This document shows, piece after piece, positions 20,966 to 30,647 of a stretch of 64,000 bases of DNA. The notes under the pieces were generated by a model. That model had not been told where the DNA came from. It made no database searches and was given only the letters and a program-made list of their open reading frames with translations. This DNA comes from Demequina mangrovi (GTDB lineage: Bacteria; Actinomycetota; Actinomycetes; Actinomycetales; Demequinaceae), in contig NZ_BBLU01000006.1 in the NCBI RefSeq assembly GCF_000759715.1, positions 124,001 through 188,000 of the forward strand, written 5' to 3'. A program made the translations under genes and the position numbers. Position 1 is the first letter of the stretch; the number at the start of each line of letters is the position of its first letter.

Positions 20966-21865
20966 TCAGCCCAGGGACGAGGCCCGGACCGCCGCGGCCA
21001 TGTCCTCGGAGCCATGCCCCGCCGCGACCACGCGGTCGAGGCGCGAGCGCGCGCCGTCGAAGGCGTCGACGTGCACCCCGGCGGACCGGGCGGCGTCGGA
21101 GATGAGCGCCGCGTCCTTCGCCGCGACCGCGGCGCCGACGCTCGTGTCCTCGAGCCGGTCCTCGAGGATCAGCGCGGACTTGGCGCGCAGGTAGCCCATG
21201 TCGAGCGGGCCGCCCTCGACGAGGTCGAGGAACGTGCGCGGATCGAGACCGAGTCCCCGGGCTAGGGAGAGCGTCTCGCCCGCGGCGTTGTTGACCGCGA
21301 TCACCCAGCTGTTGGCGACCAGCTTGAGGCGCTGCGCCGAGCCGTCGGCCGCATCGTCCCCCGTCCAGAGGGTGCGCGTCGCGAAGGAGTCGAAGACCGT
21401 CATCGCCGTCTCGCGGACCTCCAGCGGACCGGCCGCCATCACGGTCAGCTCGCCGGCCTCGGCCGGCTCGCGCGTGCCCAGCACGGGCGCATCGACAAGG
21501 ACGAGGCCCAGCTCGTCCGCGACAGACGCGAGCTCGGGCATCGCCTCGAGCCCCACGGTCGACTGCTGCAGCCACAGCGTGCCGGGCCGCAGGCCGGGAG
21601 CGGCCTGGCGGATGACGTCGAGCACCACGGGGCCGTCGTGGAGCATCGTGAGGACGGCGTCGGCCTCGTGGACGGCCTCGGCAGGGGTCGTCGTCACCGT
21701 CGCGCCGTCGGCGAGCATCGCGGCCGCGGTCGCGTGGGTGCGGTTCCACACGCGTACGGCGTGGCCGGCGCGCACGAGGTTGCGCGCCATCGCCGCGCCC
21801 ATGATGCCCGTGCCGAGGACGGCGACGACCAGGGGACGGGGTGCGGCGGCGGGGTTGTCGGTCAC
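20966..21865 (-). CDS. NAD(P)-dependent beta-hydroxyacid dehydrogenase-like protein
   Basis: 299 residues of the 3-hydroxyisobutyrate / tartronate semialdehyde / succinic semialdehyde reductase family. The N-terminal Rossmann motif is GTGIMGAAMARNL. The substrate-binding region has DAPVLGTREPAEAGELTVMAAG, where Arg-Glu replaces the commoner SGG, and the catalytic Lys lies in the LKLVANSW segment. Oxidoreductase with unknown substrate. Start is GTG at 21865 with GAGGAG upstream. Confidence 0.9.
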   Translation of the reverse strand: MTDNPAAAPRPLVVAVLGTGIMGAAMARNLVRAGHAVRVWNRTHATAAAMLADGATVTTTPAEAVHEADAVLTMLHDGPVVLDVIRQAAPGLRPGTLWLQQSTVGLEAMPELASVADELGLVLVDAPVLGTREPAEAGELTVMAAGPLEVRETAMTVFDSFATRTLWTGDDAADGSAQRLKLVANSWVIAVNNAAGETLSLARGLGLDPRTFLDLVEGGPLDMGYLRAKSALILEDRLEDTSVGAAVAAKDAALISDAARSAGVHVDAFDGARSRLDRVVAAGHGSEDMAAAVRASSLG

Positions 21866-21947
21866 GGGTGCTCCTCGGCGGTGGGGTTCGGGTCCGGTGT
21901 GACAACGGTTGGCGGGCCTGTGCGCTTCCCTCGGTTAGCCTCGGTGC

Positions 21948-22790
21948 GTGCGCACCGCCCTCCTCGCCGCTGTCGCGGCCGTCTCGCTCGCCGGCTGCTC
22001 GCTCCTCAGCACGATCGGCGAGGACCTCCCGGCCTCGAGCGCGGCCGAGACCGCCGCGAGCGCGGCGCCGACCGAGAGCACCGCATCGTCCGCGCCCACC
22101 GAGGACGTCGACGATGCCGACGCGGTCGAGGTGCCCACGCAGGTGATCGACCTGGGCGAGCACGGCTCGTACGGCGTGGCGACGCTCGACCTCGCGGACT
22201 GGGACGTCCGCGTCGACTGGCCGCAGGACGAGGACGGCACCGACCTCGAGGAGTACATCGACGCGCATCCCGGGATCGCGGTGCTCACCAACGCGGGGAT
22301 CTTCTCGGACGACCTCACTCCCGGCGGGCTCACGGTCGCCGACGGCGAGGAGCTGCGCTCGCTCAACCTCTCCGACGGGTACGGCAACTTCCACCTCAAG
22401 CCCAACGCGGTCTTCGAGATCCTCGAGGACGGCACCGCGGCCATCGTCGACTCGACGCTCTACGAGCCCGACGGGGTGATGCAGGCGACGCAGTCGGGGC
22501 CCGCGCTGCTCCTCGACGGCGAGGTCCACCCCGACTTCACCGAGGGGTCGACCAACACCGCGCTCCGCACCGGCGTCGGGGTGAGCCCCGACGGGGGGAC
22601 CGTCTACCTGGTCATCACCCGCTCGTACGTCAACCTGTGGGACTTCGCGACGATGTTCCGCGACGAGCTCGGCGTCGAGGACGCGCTCTACCTCGACGGG
22701 CAGATCTCCCAGCTGTGGGTGTCGGGCGGCACGCTTCCGACGTCCTACCTGGGTCCCTACGGCGCGGTGATCGCGGCGTATCCGCGCTGA
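21948..22790 (+). CDS. Secreted lipoprotein, phosphodiester glycosidase-like
   Basis: 280 residues: signal sequence with lipobox SLAGC, an Ala/Ser/Thr-rich linker to about residue 60, then a globular domain. NAGIF, NFHLKPNAVF and QSGPALLLDG resemble the phosphodiester glycosidase (NAGPA/DUF2233) family, which hydrolyses sugar phosphodiesters. GTG start lies 6 nt after TAGCCT, a leaderless arrangement. Probably acts at the cell surface on wall glycopolymers; the substrate is inferred. Confidence 0.8.
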   Translation: MRTALLAAVAAVSLAGCSLLSTIGEDLPASSAAETAASAAPTESTASSAPTEDVDDADAVEVPTQVIDLGEHGSYGVATLDLADWDVRVDWPQDEDGTDLEEYIDAHPGIAVLTNAGIFSDDLTPGGLTVADGEELRSLNLSDGYGNFHLKPNAVFEILEDGTAAIVDSTLYEPDGVMQATQSGPALLLDGEVHPDFTEGSTNTALRTGVGVSPDGGTVYLVITRSYVNLWDFATMFRDELGVEDALYLDGQISQLWVSGGTLPTSYLGPYGAVIAAYPR

Positions 22791-22805
22791 CGCTACGGTC
22801 GGAGC

Positions 22806-23741
22806 ATGACGCTCGACGCGCCGGTCGCCGACTGGGTCGCCTCGCGCCTGGGGTCGGCGCCTGAGGGCGAGTTCTTCGAGGCCTCCTCGATGTCCGAGGT
22901 GTGGGGCGTGCGGCTCGCCGACGGCAGGTCGGTCGCCGTGAAGCGACGCGGCGGGGGAGCACGGCTCGCGATCGCGTGCGCCGCGCATCGTGCGGCGGCG
23001 GCCGCCGGGATCGACACCCCCGCCCTCCTCGCGGGGCCGGATGCGCTCGGCGGTGAGAGAGGCGGCGCGGACGATGCGTGGCTCACCGCCGAGGACTGGC
23101 GGCCCGAGGGCGCCTTCTCGCCCGAGGGGGACGCGCCGGTGCTGTTCGCGGGCCTGCTCGCATCGCTGGTCCGCGCTCTCGCGGACGTGGACGCCGCGGG
23201 GCTGACCCCGCCGCCATGGCTCTGGTACGACCACGACGACGAGGACCGCGTGTGGCCGCCCGCTGCCTCGGACCGCTGGGACCCGCACCGGATCGAGGCG
23301 GACCTCCCGCCCGCGCTCGCGGCGATGGCCCGCGCCGCCCGCGCGCGGCTGCGGGCGAGCGCCCTGTCGAGCGTGCTGGGGCACAGCGATCTCAACGCGC
23401 TCAACGTGCGCTGGGTGGGCGACCGGCCGATCGTGCACGACTGGGACTCGGTCGCGGTGCGTCCCGAGGCGGTGCTGGCCGGCACGCTCGCGCTCGACCA
23501 TCCGGCCGCCCCCGACGCCGGGGCCGCGGCGGACGTCGCGACGGGTGCGCGCGTCATCAAGGCCTACGAGGACGCCCGCGGACGTGCCTTCACCGCGGAC
23601 GAGCGCGAGGTCGCCTGGGCGACCTCGGTGTGGCTCGCCTGCTACAACGCGGCCTTCGAGCACCTCCACGGCGGTCCCGGCACCGTCACGGCCGTGATCC
23701 TGCGGGACGGCGAGGAGCGGCTCGCGCTCGCGGGGGCGTGA
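22806..23741 (+). CDS. Phosphotransferase family protein (APH-like)
   Basis: 311 residues with an aminoglycoside-phosphotransferase/choline-kinase fold. Lys in SVAVKRR should bind ATP, the catalytic loop reads LGHSDLNALNVRW, and the metal-binding motif is HDWDSV. The family phosphorylates small hydroxyl compounds or antibiotics; the substrate here is unknown. The ATG lies 6 nt after TACGGT, indicating a leaderless mRNA. Confidence 0.88.
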   Translation: MTLDAPVADWVASRLGSAPEGEFFEASSMSEVWGVRLADGRSVAVKRRGGGARLAIACAAHRAAAAAGIDTPALLAGPDALGGERGGADDAWLTAEDWRPEGAFSPEGDAPVLFAGLLASLVRALADVDAAGLTPPPWLWYDHDDEDRVWPPAASDRWDPHRIEADLPPALAAMARAARARLRASALSSVLGHSDLNALNVRWVGDRPIVHDWDSVAVRPEAVLAGTLALDHPAAPDAGAAADVATGARVIKAYEDARGRAFTADEREVAWATSVWLACYNAAFEHLHGGPGTVTAVILRDGEERLALAGA

Positions 23742-23758
23742 GCGCGAGCCGCGCCACG

Positions 23759-24208
23759 TCACACGATCATCCACGTCCCGGTGTTGGCAGGAGAGGCGGC
23801 GAGGTCGAGCGCCTCGTCGGCGCAGCCGACCCGTCTGCCGTAGCCGTCGAAGCGGAAGTGGCCCACCGGCCCGCCGAGGTTTACGTCCGTGGACGCGCAC
23901 TCCAGCCACCTGGCATCGTCCGCGCAGTAGGAGATCGCGACGCCGCCCACGACGGCCAGCGCCGTGCCCTGGTCGTGCAGGTGCGTGAGCCCGCGCGCGA
24001 GCGCGGCGCTCACGTGCTCGCGTCCCCGTGGGTGGAGGCGCCAGGTCGCCGCTGACCCGTCGCCCGCGACGACGACTCCGGTCGGGGTGACCTCCAGGAT
24101 CTCGAGCCGCCGGTGCGGTCCGCGGTGCAGCGCACGCTTGACCTGGATGAAGTGGGGCGAGTGGCCCGGGCTGCTGAGGGCGCATCGCGGGTACGTGAGA
24201 TGAGACAT
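23759..24208 (-). CDS. Unrecognised 149-residue protein
   Basis: The start at 24208 (MSHLTYPR) is chosen because GGAGCACCC precedes it; the frame extends upstream without a ribosome-binding site. The product is soluble, with His- and Arg-rich segments and a beta-rich middle (LEILEVTPTGVVVAGDG). No known motif is seen. It is convergent with the kinase gene upstream. Confidence 0.6.
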   Translation of the reverse strand: MSHLTYPRCALSSPGHSPHFIQVKRALHRGPHRRLEILEVTPTGVVVAGDGSAATWRLHPRGREHVSAALARGLTHLHDQGTALAVVGGVAISYCADDARWLECASTDVNLGGPVGHFRFDGYGRRVGCADEALDLAASPANTGTWMIV

Positions 24209-24420
24209 GGGTGCTCCAGTCGTCCGTGCTTCCGCGGGCCGGTCGGCACGCGGCGGATCTTCCTTCAGGGGCACCGTGTCGGGAACGCGGTTGCCAGCCG
24301 GCGAGCTGAAGGGCTTGGCGCCGGGCTTCTTGATCCTGAGCTCACCGTAGCGCGACGGTGGGACGACGCAAGGTCTCGTCGCGCGCCGTAAGCCTCGTCA
24401 CCGATAGTGTCGAAGGAGCG

Positions 24421-25266
24421 ATGCAGACGCCATCACTCACGCCGCTGGAGCGGGAGCAGGTCGACGCCGCGAACGCGGCGGACGGCCCCGCCGTGGTGCT
24501 GTTGCACGATCTGTGGACCCTCGCAGGCTCATGGGATCCCTGGCGCACGATGCTCGCCGAGCGGGGCTTCCCATCCGTCGCCGTCCCGTGGCCGCACGAG
24601 CCGGCATCGGTGGCCGAGGCGCTCGCGGACCCGGATGCGGCGGCCGGGGTGAGCCTGCGCGACATGCGCGCCGCCGCGACCCGCGTGGTCGACGCGCTCG
24701 ACCGCCCGCCGATGGTCATCGGTCACTGCTTCGGCGCGCTCGTGGCGCAGCAGCTCGCCGGCACCGGGCGCGTGCGGGCGACCGTCGCGATCACGCCCGC
24801 GCCGATGAAGGGCTCGGTGCAGGCCCCCGAGCTCATGCTCGTCGCCGCCGCGCCCGTGCTCAAAGACCCGGCCAACCGCGAGCGCGCGATCCGCTTCGCG
24901 TATCCCGAGTACCGCTACGCGTGGGCGAACACGCTCGGCGTGGAGGAGGCGCGGGAGCTCTGGGAGACCTCGCACGTGCCCGGATCGGGGACGGCGGTCT
25001 TCGAGGTCGCGCGCGCCCGTCGCGAGCAGCGCTCCGCCGCATCAGTCGACACCATCAACCCCGACCGCGGGCCGATGCTCGTGGTGAGCGCGGCCCGCGA
25101 CCGCCTGGTGCCGCCGGTGATCTCGTCCTCGACCTTCCGGATCCAGAGCCGCAACCCGAGCCCCACCGACTTCGTCGAGTTCTTCGACCGGGGGCACTCC
25201 CTCACCCTCGACTCGGGCTGGCCCGAGGTCGCCGACCGGGTGATCGAGTACCTCGAGCACCAGTAG
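24421..25266 (+). CDS. Alpha/beta hydrolase with Cys in the nucleophile elbow
   Basis: 281 residues. The fold is visible from VVLLHDLW (oxyanion region), the nucleophile elbow GHCFGALV and the C-terminal catalytic His in FDRGHSLTLD. The nucleophile position carries Cys instead of the usual Ser, as in dienelactone hydrolases. An acidic partner is probably in SAARDRLVPP. Substrate unknown. AAGGAG precedes the ATG. It is convergent with the phosphotransferase downstream. Confidence 0.87.
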   Translation: MQTPSLTPLEREQVDAANAADGPAVVLLHDLWTLAGSWDPWRTMLAERGFPSVAVPWPHEPASVAEALADPDAAAGVSLRDMRAAATRVVDALDRPPMVIGHCFGALVAQQLAGTGRVRATVAITPAPMKGSVQAPELMLVAAAPVLKDPANRERAIRFAYPEYRYAWANTLGVEEARELWETSHVPGSGTAVFEVARARREQRSAASVDTINPDRGPMLVVSAARDRLVPPVISSSTFRIQSRNPSPTDFVEFFDRGHSLTLDSGWPEVADRVIEYLEHQ

Positions 25267-25286
25267 CGCGCGCCGGCCGCACCCGC

Positions 25287-26297
25287 TCAGACCCCGAGGA
25301 TCGCGTGGAGCCGCGCGCGGTTCGCGCGGATCGACGCACGATGCCCGTCGAGCCAGCCGCCCTCGAAGCCCCGCGGACCGATCTCCGTGAGCTGCACCGC
25401 CATCGACCACAGCCGGTACAGCGCGACACGCAGCTCCGCGGAGCGGTCCAGGCGCAGCGGGCGGCCGGTCGCGGCCTCGTAGCCGGCGACCTTGGCCGCC
25501 TCGAACGGCCCCGAGGAGTGCGTCTCGCCGCCCGCGAGCCCCCACAGCGGGTCCCCGAACAGCGAGCGCTCGAAGTCGACCACGCCCGTGACGTCACCGT
25601 TGTTGGGGTCCACCAGCACGTTGCCGTGCCACAGGTCCGCATGCACCAGCGTGGGGGCCGAGACCTCGGCGAGCGCCTCCGCCGCCGCCTCGACCCCGGC
25701 GAGCAGTCTCGCCGGCTCGATGTCGACCTCCCAGGCCGCCGCATCGTCCACCGCGGAGGCGACGAGGCGCTCGAGGAAGCCCGGCCAGGTCGGGTCGCCC
25801 AGCCGGAACCCGTCCGCGGGGAGGCCGAAGCGCTCGCCGATGACGCCGCCGAGAACGGCGAGGATCTTGCCCACCTGGTGGTGTGCGCGGGCGTTCGACT
25901 CGGGCGTCATGACGTCGGTCGCGTCGTCCCACGGCATGCCCGGCACGAGCGTCATCACCAGCACGTCGACATCGGCGACGGCGCGCGAGAAGTCCTCGTG
26001 CAGCACCCGCGGCGCGGGGACGGCATCGAGGGGCGCGACGAGGCGCAGATGATCGCGCTCGGCACGGAGCATGTCGTGCTCGTAGCCGAGCAGCCGCGAC
26101 CGGCCCCGGGCGTCGCGTGCCTCCGGCACCGAGGTCTTCACCACGACGGTCTCGCCGCCGTCGAGCTCGACCCCCTGCACCGCGGAGAACGTCCCGCCCG
26201 ACAGGAGCCACGAGTCGCTCACGCGCCCGAGCGGAGCGAGGATCGCCTCGAGCTCCTCGCGCGTGAGCGCGCGCTGGGTGGGCAGGAGGTCGGTCAC
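25287..26297 (-). CDS. Phosphotransferase family protein (APH-like)
   Basis: 336 residues with the APH/choline-kinase fold: Lys in TVVVKTSVPEA for ATP, catalytic loop VHADLWHGNVLVD and metal motif GVVDFERSLFGDP. The GTG start at 26297 lies 6 nt after TACCCT (minus strand), and a GCATCGTCC 9-mer abuts that -10 box directly, so the transcript is probably leaderless. Substrate unknown. It is diverged from the kinase at 22806 and not a recent duplicate. Confidence 0.88.
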   Translation of the reverse strand: MTDLLPTQRALTREELEAILAPLGRVSDSWLLSGGTFSAVQGVELDGGETVVVKTSVPEARDARGRSRLLGYEHDMLRAERDHLRLVAPLDAVPAPRVLHEDFSRAVADVDVLVMTLVPGMPWDDATDVMTPESNARAHHQVGKILAVLGGVIGERFGLPADGFRLGDPTWPGFLERLVASAVDDAAAWEVDIEPARLLAGVEAAAEALAEVSAPTLVHADLWHGNVLVDPNNGDVTGVVDFERSLFGDPLWGLAGGETHSSGPFEAAKVAGYEAATGRPLRLDRSAELRVALYRLWSMAVQLTEIGPRGFEGGWLDGHRASIRANRARLHAILGV

Positions 26298-26405
26298 GTC
26301 CTCAGGGTAGGACGATGCGCGCGACCCCTTCGCACGCAGGGACGATGCCGCTAGCGTGTGGCCTGCGCGGTCCCCGCCGCGCGTCCCCGAGGCGAAGGAG
26401 CCGAC

Positions 26406-27242
26406 ATGCAGACCGCGATCATCACCGGAGGAGCGGGAGGCATGGGCCTCGCGACGGCGCGCATCCTGGGGCGCGACCACGCCGTCGTCATCGCCGATGT
26501 GAGCCAGGATCGGCTCGACTCCGCGGTGGAGGAGCTGCGCTCCGAGGGGATCGACGCCACCGCGGTGGTGTGCGACATCACCTCGCGTGACTCGGTCGAC
26601 GCGCTGATCGCGACCGGGAACGCGACCGGGGAGCTGCGCGCGGTGGTGCACGCGGCCGGGGTGAGCCCGCTCATGGGGGACGCCTCGATGATCGCCCGGA
26701 TCAACGCGATCGGCACCGTCAACGTGGTCGAGGCCGCGCTCGAGGTCGCGGGAGAGGGCTTCGCGGTGGTCAACGTCGCGTCGATCGCCGGACACATGAC
26801 GCCCAAGGCGCTCCAGCCGGCCCGGACCTTCAGGCTCGCGCTCACGGACTTCGACGCCTTCGCTGAGCGGCTCGACCGCAGGGTCAACCGCGGCCCGAGG
26901 AAGATGCGCTCCGGACAGGCGTACTCGACCAGCAAGTCGTTCGTGATCTGGTACTCCCGGGCGATGGCGGCCGCCTTCGGGGCGAAGCGCGCACGCATCG
27001 TCTCCGTCTCGCCGGGGAGCTTCGACACCGCGATGGGGCGCCTCGAGGAGGCCTCGGGCTCGGGCAAGCTCCTCGACTACGCCGCGCTGAAGCGCTTCGG
27101 CCGGCCCGAGGAGGTAGCCGAGGTGCTCGCCTTCTGCGCCTCCGACGGGCCCGGCTACCTCACCGGCACCGACATCCTGGTCGACGGCGGCACCAAGGCA
27201 GGGCTCACGCTCAAGGGCATGATCGCGATGGCGCGCGGCTGA
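26406..27242 (+). CDS. Short-chain dehydrogenase/reductase
   Basis: 278 residues, classical SDR. The cofactor motif is TGGAGGMG, the structural HAAG corresponds to NNAG, and the catalytic Tyr and Lys are in QAYSTSKSF. The C-terminal segment GPGYLTGTDILVDGG is typical. An insertion of about 40 residues after the catalytic Ser region (VNVASIAG) is longer than usual. AAGGAG precedes the ATG. A -10 TAGCGT (26352-26357) has the GGACGATGC 9-mer 3 nt upstream. Substrate unknown. Confidence 0.9.
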   Translation: MQTAIITGGAGGMGLATARILGRDHAVVIADVSQDRLDSAVEELRSEGIDATAVVCDITSRDSVDALIATGNATGELRAVVHAAGVSPLMGDASMIARINAIGTVNVVEAALEVAGEGFAVVNVASIAGHMTPKALQPARTFRLALTDFDAFAERLDRRVNRGPRKMRSGQAYSTSKSFVIWYSRAMAAAFGAKRARIVSVSPGSFDTAMGRLEEASGSGKLLDYAALKRFGRPEEVAEVLAFCASDGPGYLTGTDILVDGGTKAGLTLKGMIAMARG

Positions 27243-27255
27243 CGCGCGCGGCGCG

Positions 27256-27870
27256 CTACAGCGTCTTGATGACCCGCGCGGGGTTGCCCGCGACCACGCT
27301 CATCGGCGGCACGTCCTTGGTCACCACCGCGCCCGCCGCGACCACCGAGCCGCGGCCGATGGTGACGCCCGGGCAGATCACCACGGACCCGCCCAGCCAC
27401 ACGTCCGACTCGAGCGTGATGGGGAAGGCGCGCTCCCAGCCCTCGCGGCGGATGTCCACGTCGAAGGCGTGATTGACGGTGTAGAAGCGCGCGTCCGGGC
27501 CGATGAGGGCGTTGTCGCCGATGGTCACCACGCCCGAGCCGAGGATCATGAGGTTCGAGTTGATGAAGACGTTCGCGCCGAAGCGCACGCGCTCCTTGTA
27601 CTCGAGGTAGATCGGCGGCCGGAAGTCGAGACCCGTGCCGCACTCGCCGACCAGCGCGCTCAGCGCCGCGGTCGAGCCCTCGGGGTCCTCGAAGTAGCGG
27701 CCGTTGAGGTCGCGCAGGCGGGCGAGCGTCGCGCGCTGCATGTCCGCGAGCTCCGGTCCGGCGCGGTACTTGAACCACTCGTCGTTGCTGAGCTTCTCGT
27801 ACTCGGTGCGGGTCGGGTCCTCGACCGGGACCTCCGCCATCGCGGCCTTCATCTGGTTCTCGTGCGTCAC
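27256..27870 (-). CDS. Sugar O-acetyltransferase (maltose/galactoside acetyltransferase family)
   Basis: 204 residues: N-terminal Mac domain (TEYEKLSNDEWFKYRAGPEL) followed by left-handed beta-helix hexapeptide repeats (for example VTIGDNALIGPD, PGVTIGRGSVVAAGAVV). The catalytic His is in YTVNHAFDVDIRREG. Acetylates sugars from acetyl-CoA. I chose GTG 27870 because TAGGTT lies 7 nt upstream, a leaderless arrangement; a TTG at 27879 and an internal ATG are alternatives. It lies 10 nt after the stop of the upstream ATPase. Confidence 0.92.
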   Translation of the reverse strand: MTHENQMKAAMAEVPVEDPTRTEYEKLSNDEWFKYRAGPELADMQRATLARLRDLNGRYFEDPEGSTAALSALVGECGTGLDFRPPIYLEYKERVRFGANVFINSNLMILGSGVVTIGDNALIGPDARFYTVNHAFDVDIRREGWERAFPITLESDVWLGGSVVICPGVTIGRGSVVAAGAVVTKDVPPMSVVAGNPARVIKTL

Positions 27871-27880
27871 GGTGTCCAAC

Positions 27881-30610
27881 CTACGGCCGCACGACCCGCG
27901 CGTCTCGGGACCTCAGCACCGCCTTGAGCCCCTCGATGCTGACCGGCACCGCCAGCGCCATCGCCACGCACGTGCCCCATTGCGCGAGGTCGAGCGGCGC
28001 GGTGGAGAAGGCGTCGTTGAGCACCGGGAGATGCACCACCGCGACCTGCAGCGCGAGCGACAGCGCGACCGCGCTCCACAGCCACGGGTTGGTGAACAGC
28101 CGGTGCAGGGTGCTCGTGGTCTCCGACCGCGCGGCGAAGGCGACGGTGAGGTTCGCGATCACCAGCACCGTGAACGCGGCCGTGCGGGCCGTGTCGAGGT
28201 CCGCTGAGCCCTCGACGAGCCCGCCCGGCAGGAACAAGTCGAAGGTGAGCAGCGTGACCGCCGCCATCGCCGCGCCTGTGACGGCCATCCACACCCAGGT
28301 GCGCGGCCCCAGGATCGCCGTGCCGGGCCGGCGTGGCCGACGCGACATGAGGTCGTCCGCGTACGGCTCGGCGCTCACTGCGAGGGCCGGACCGAGGTCC
28401 GTGAGCAGGTTGATCCACAGGATCTGCGTGGCCAGCAAGGGAGCGACCACCGCGCCGGAGCCGTCGCGCAGCCCCAGCCAGGCCGCGAGCACGACTCCGA
28501 GGAAGACCGCCAGCACCTCGCCCAGGTTCGAGGCGATGAGGAAGCGCAGGAAGCGGGTGATGTTGTCGAGGATCCCGCGCCCCTCGCGGACCGCCTCGAC
28601 GATGGTCGCGAAGTCGTCGTCGGTGAGGATCATGTTCGCGGCCTCGCGTGCGACCTCGGTGCCGCCGCGACCCATGGCCACGCCGATGTCCGCCGAGCGC
28701 AGCGCGGGCGCGTCGTTGACCCCGTCGCCGGTCATCGCGACCACCTCGCGGTGCGCCTGGAGCGCGTCGACGATGCGCAGCTTGTGCTCGGGCGCGACGC
28801 GCGCGAACACGGACACCTCCCGCACCGCGGAGGCGAGCGCCGCATCGTCCATCGCGGTCAGCCGCGCCCCGGTCAGCGCCGATGCGCCCGGCGGGACGAT
28901 GCCCAGCTGCGCGGCGATCGCCGTGGCCGTGCGGGGGTGGTCGCCGGTGATCATCACGACGCGGATGCCCGCGGCCTGGGCCTCGGCGACCGCGGCACGC
29001 GCCTCGTCCCGGGGAGGGTCGGCGAGCCCGACCACGCCGAGCAGCGTGAGGTCGGCCTCGTGCTCCTCGCGGGCGGACGATGCGGGGGCCTCCCTGATCG
29101 CGACGGCGAGGGTGCGCATGCCGTCGCCGGCGAGCGCGTCGATCGAGGCCTCCAGATCGGTGAGCCGCGCGCCCGTCAGGGCGACGTCGCCCGATTCCGT
29201 GCGGACCCGCGTGCAGCGTGCGAGCACCACGTCCGGCGCGCCCTTGACCGCCAGCAGGTCGGCGCGCTCGGGATGGGCGGCGAGCACCGACATGCGGCGC
29301 CGCTCCGAGCTGAAGGCCACCGCGTCGACGCGGTCGAAGCCCGAGCGCAGCGCCTCCGCCTCGAGCCTGCGCTCGGCGGCGAGAAAGGCCACCTCGGTCG
29401 GGTCGCCCTCGAAGCCGCCGTCGGCCGCGACCGTCGCGTCCGAGGCGAGCGCGCCGAAGGCGACCGCCTCGCGTGCGATCCGGGTCGCCTCGGACGGTGG
29501 CCCGGCCCAGTCCGCGGTCACCAGCGACGTGATCGCCATGCGGTTCTGCGTGAGCGTGCCGGTCTTGTCCGAGCAGATCACGGAGGCCGACCCCAGGGTC
29601 TCGACCGAGGCCAGGTCCTTGACGATCGCGTTGCGGCGCGCCATGCGCTGCACTCCCAGCGCCAGCACCACCGACATGATCGCCGGAAGGCCCTCGGGCA
29701 CCGCCGCGACGGCGAGCGCGACGCCGAGCAGCAGGACGTCCACGGCGTCGGTGAGCGTCGAGACGTCGCGCGTGAGCATGACGGTGGCGACCACGACCGC
29801 GGCGATGGCCAGCACCGCGAGCCCGAGCACGCGGCCCAGCCGTGCGATCTCCCTCTCGAGGGGCGTCGGATCCGACTCGGTCGCGCCCAGCAGGCGGGCG
29901 ACCTCACCCATCTCGGTCTCCATCGCGGTCGCGGTCACCACCGCCCGCCCGGCGCCGCGCGTGACGGCGGTGCCCGCGAAGACCATGCAGGCGCGGTCGC
30001 CCACCTCGGCGGGCTCGGAGAGCGCCTCGGGGGATTTCGCGACGGGCGCGCTCTCGCCGGTGAGGGGGGCCTCCGCGCACCACAGCGCGCCGTCGACCAG
30101 GCGCGCGTCCGCGGGAACCGCGTCGCCCTCCGCGAGCACGAGCAGGTCGCCGACGACCACGTCGAAGGCCGATATGCGTGCCAGGCCCCCGTCGCGGACC
30201 ACCGCCGCGTTCGCGGCCGCCATCCGCTGCAGCGCCGCGACCGCCTGCGCCGAGCGGCGTTCCTGGATGAAGCCCAGCGCGGCGTTCGCGAACACCACCA
30301 CCAGGATCACGACGACGTCGTAGGGGACGCCCTCGGCTCCCTCGACCGCCCAGGCGACCAGGGACACCGCGGCGGCCGCGAGCAGCAGGTAGACCAGCGG
30401 GTCCGCGAACTGGGACAGCAGCCGCCGCCACGCGGGCACGGGGCGCTCGGCCTCGAGGCGGTTCGGGCCGTCGCGATCGAGCCGTGCGGCGGCCTCGACG
30501 GCCGCGAGACCCGCGTCCGGGTCGCTGCCGAGCGCGCGGACCACGTCCTCGACCGGCAGCGTCGACGGGTCGCGCGCGACGTCCGGGGTGGGTGCCTCGG
30601 CTCCGCTCAT
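27881..30610 (-). CDS. Cation-transporting P-type ATPase (P2-type, Ca2+/Mg2+-like)
   Basis: 909 residues. Order: N-terminal cation_ATPase_N region, membrane pair, actuator domain (PLTGES), membrane segment, phosphorylation site CSDKTGTLTQNRM, nucleotide-binding domain, MTGDGVNDAPAL hinge, and a C-terminal membrane bundle. The start MSGAEAP at 30610 has GGGAGG upstream. Pumps a divalent cation or H+ out of the cell; the ion is not certain. No heavy-metal CPx motif is present, unlike the neighbouring CopB-type ATPase. Confidence 0.93.
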   Translation of the reverse strand: MSGAEAPTPDVARDPSTLPVEDVVRALGSDPDAGLAAVEAAARLDRDGPNRLEAERPVPAWRRLLSQFADPLVYLLLAAAAVSLVAWAVEGAEGVPYDVVVILVVVFANAALGFIQERRSAQAVAALQRMAAANAAVVRDGGLARISAFDVVVGDLLVLAEGDAVPADARLVDGALWCAEAPLTGESAPVAKSPEALSEPAEVGDRACMVFAGTAVTRGAGRAVVTATAMETEMGEVARLLGATESDPTPLEREIARLGRVLGLAVLAIAAVVVATVMLTRDVSTLTDAVDVLLLGVALAVAAVPEGLPAIMSVVLALGVQRMARRNAIVKDLASVETLGSASVICSDKTGTLTQNRMAITSLVTADWAGPPSEATRIAREAVAFGALASDATVAADGGFEGDPTEVAFLAAERRLEAEALRSGFDRVDAVAFSSERRRMSVLAAHPERADLLAVKGAPDVVLARCTRVRTESGDVALTGARLTDLEASIDALAGDGMRTLAVAIREAPASSAREEHEADLTLLGVVGLADPPRDEARAAVAEAQAAGIRVVMITGDHPRTATAIAAQLGIVPPGASALTGARLTAMDDAALASAVREVSVFARVAPEHKLRIVDALQAHREVVAMTGDGVNDAPALRSADIGVAMGRGGTEVAREAANMILTDDDFATIVEAVREGRGILDNITRFLRFLIASNLGEVLAVFLGVVLAAWLGLRDGSGAVVAPLLATQILWINLLTDLGPALAVSAEPYADDLMSRRPRRPGTAILGPRTWVWMAVTGAAMAAVTLLTFDLFLPGGLVEGSADLDTARTAAFTVLVIANLTVAFAARSETTSTLHRLFTNPWLWSAVALSLALQVAVVHLPVLNDAFSTAPLDLAQWGTCVAMALAVPVSIEGLKAVLRSRDARVVRP

Positions 30611-30647
30611 CGCGCCTCCCGGCCGCGGGCGCGGCCCTCCTTCCACG

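Noticed and set aside
20904-24185. 1093-codon minus-strand open frame
   Set aside because: It spans several well-supported genes on both strands and has no recognisable domain.
27924-30323. 799-codon plus-strand frame opposite the P-type ATPase
   Set aside because: Ser/Ala/Arg-rich shadow of an unmistakable ATPase on the other strand.
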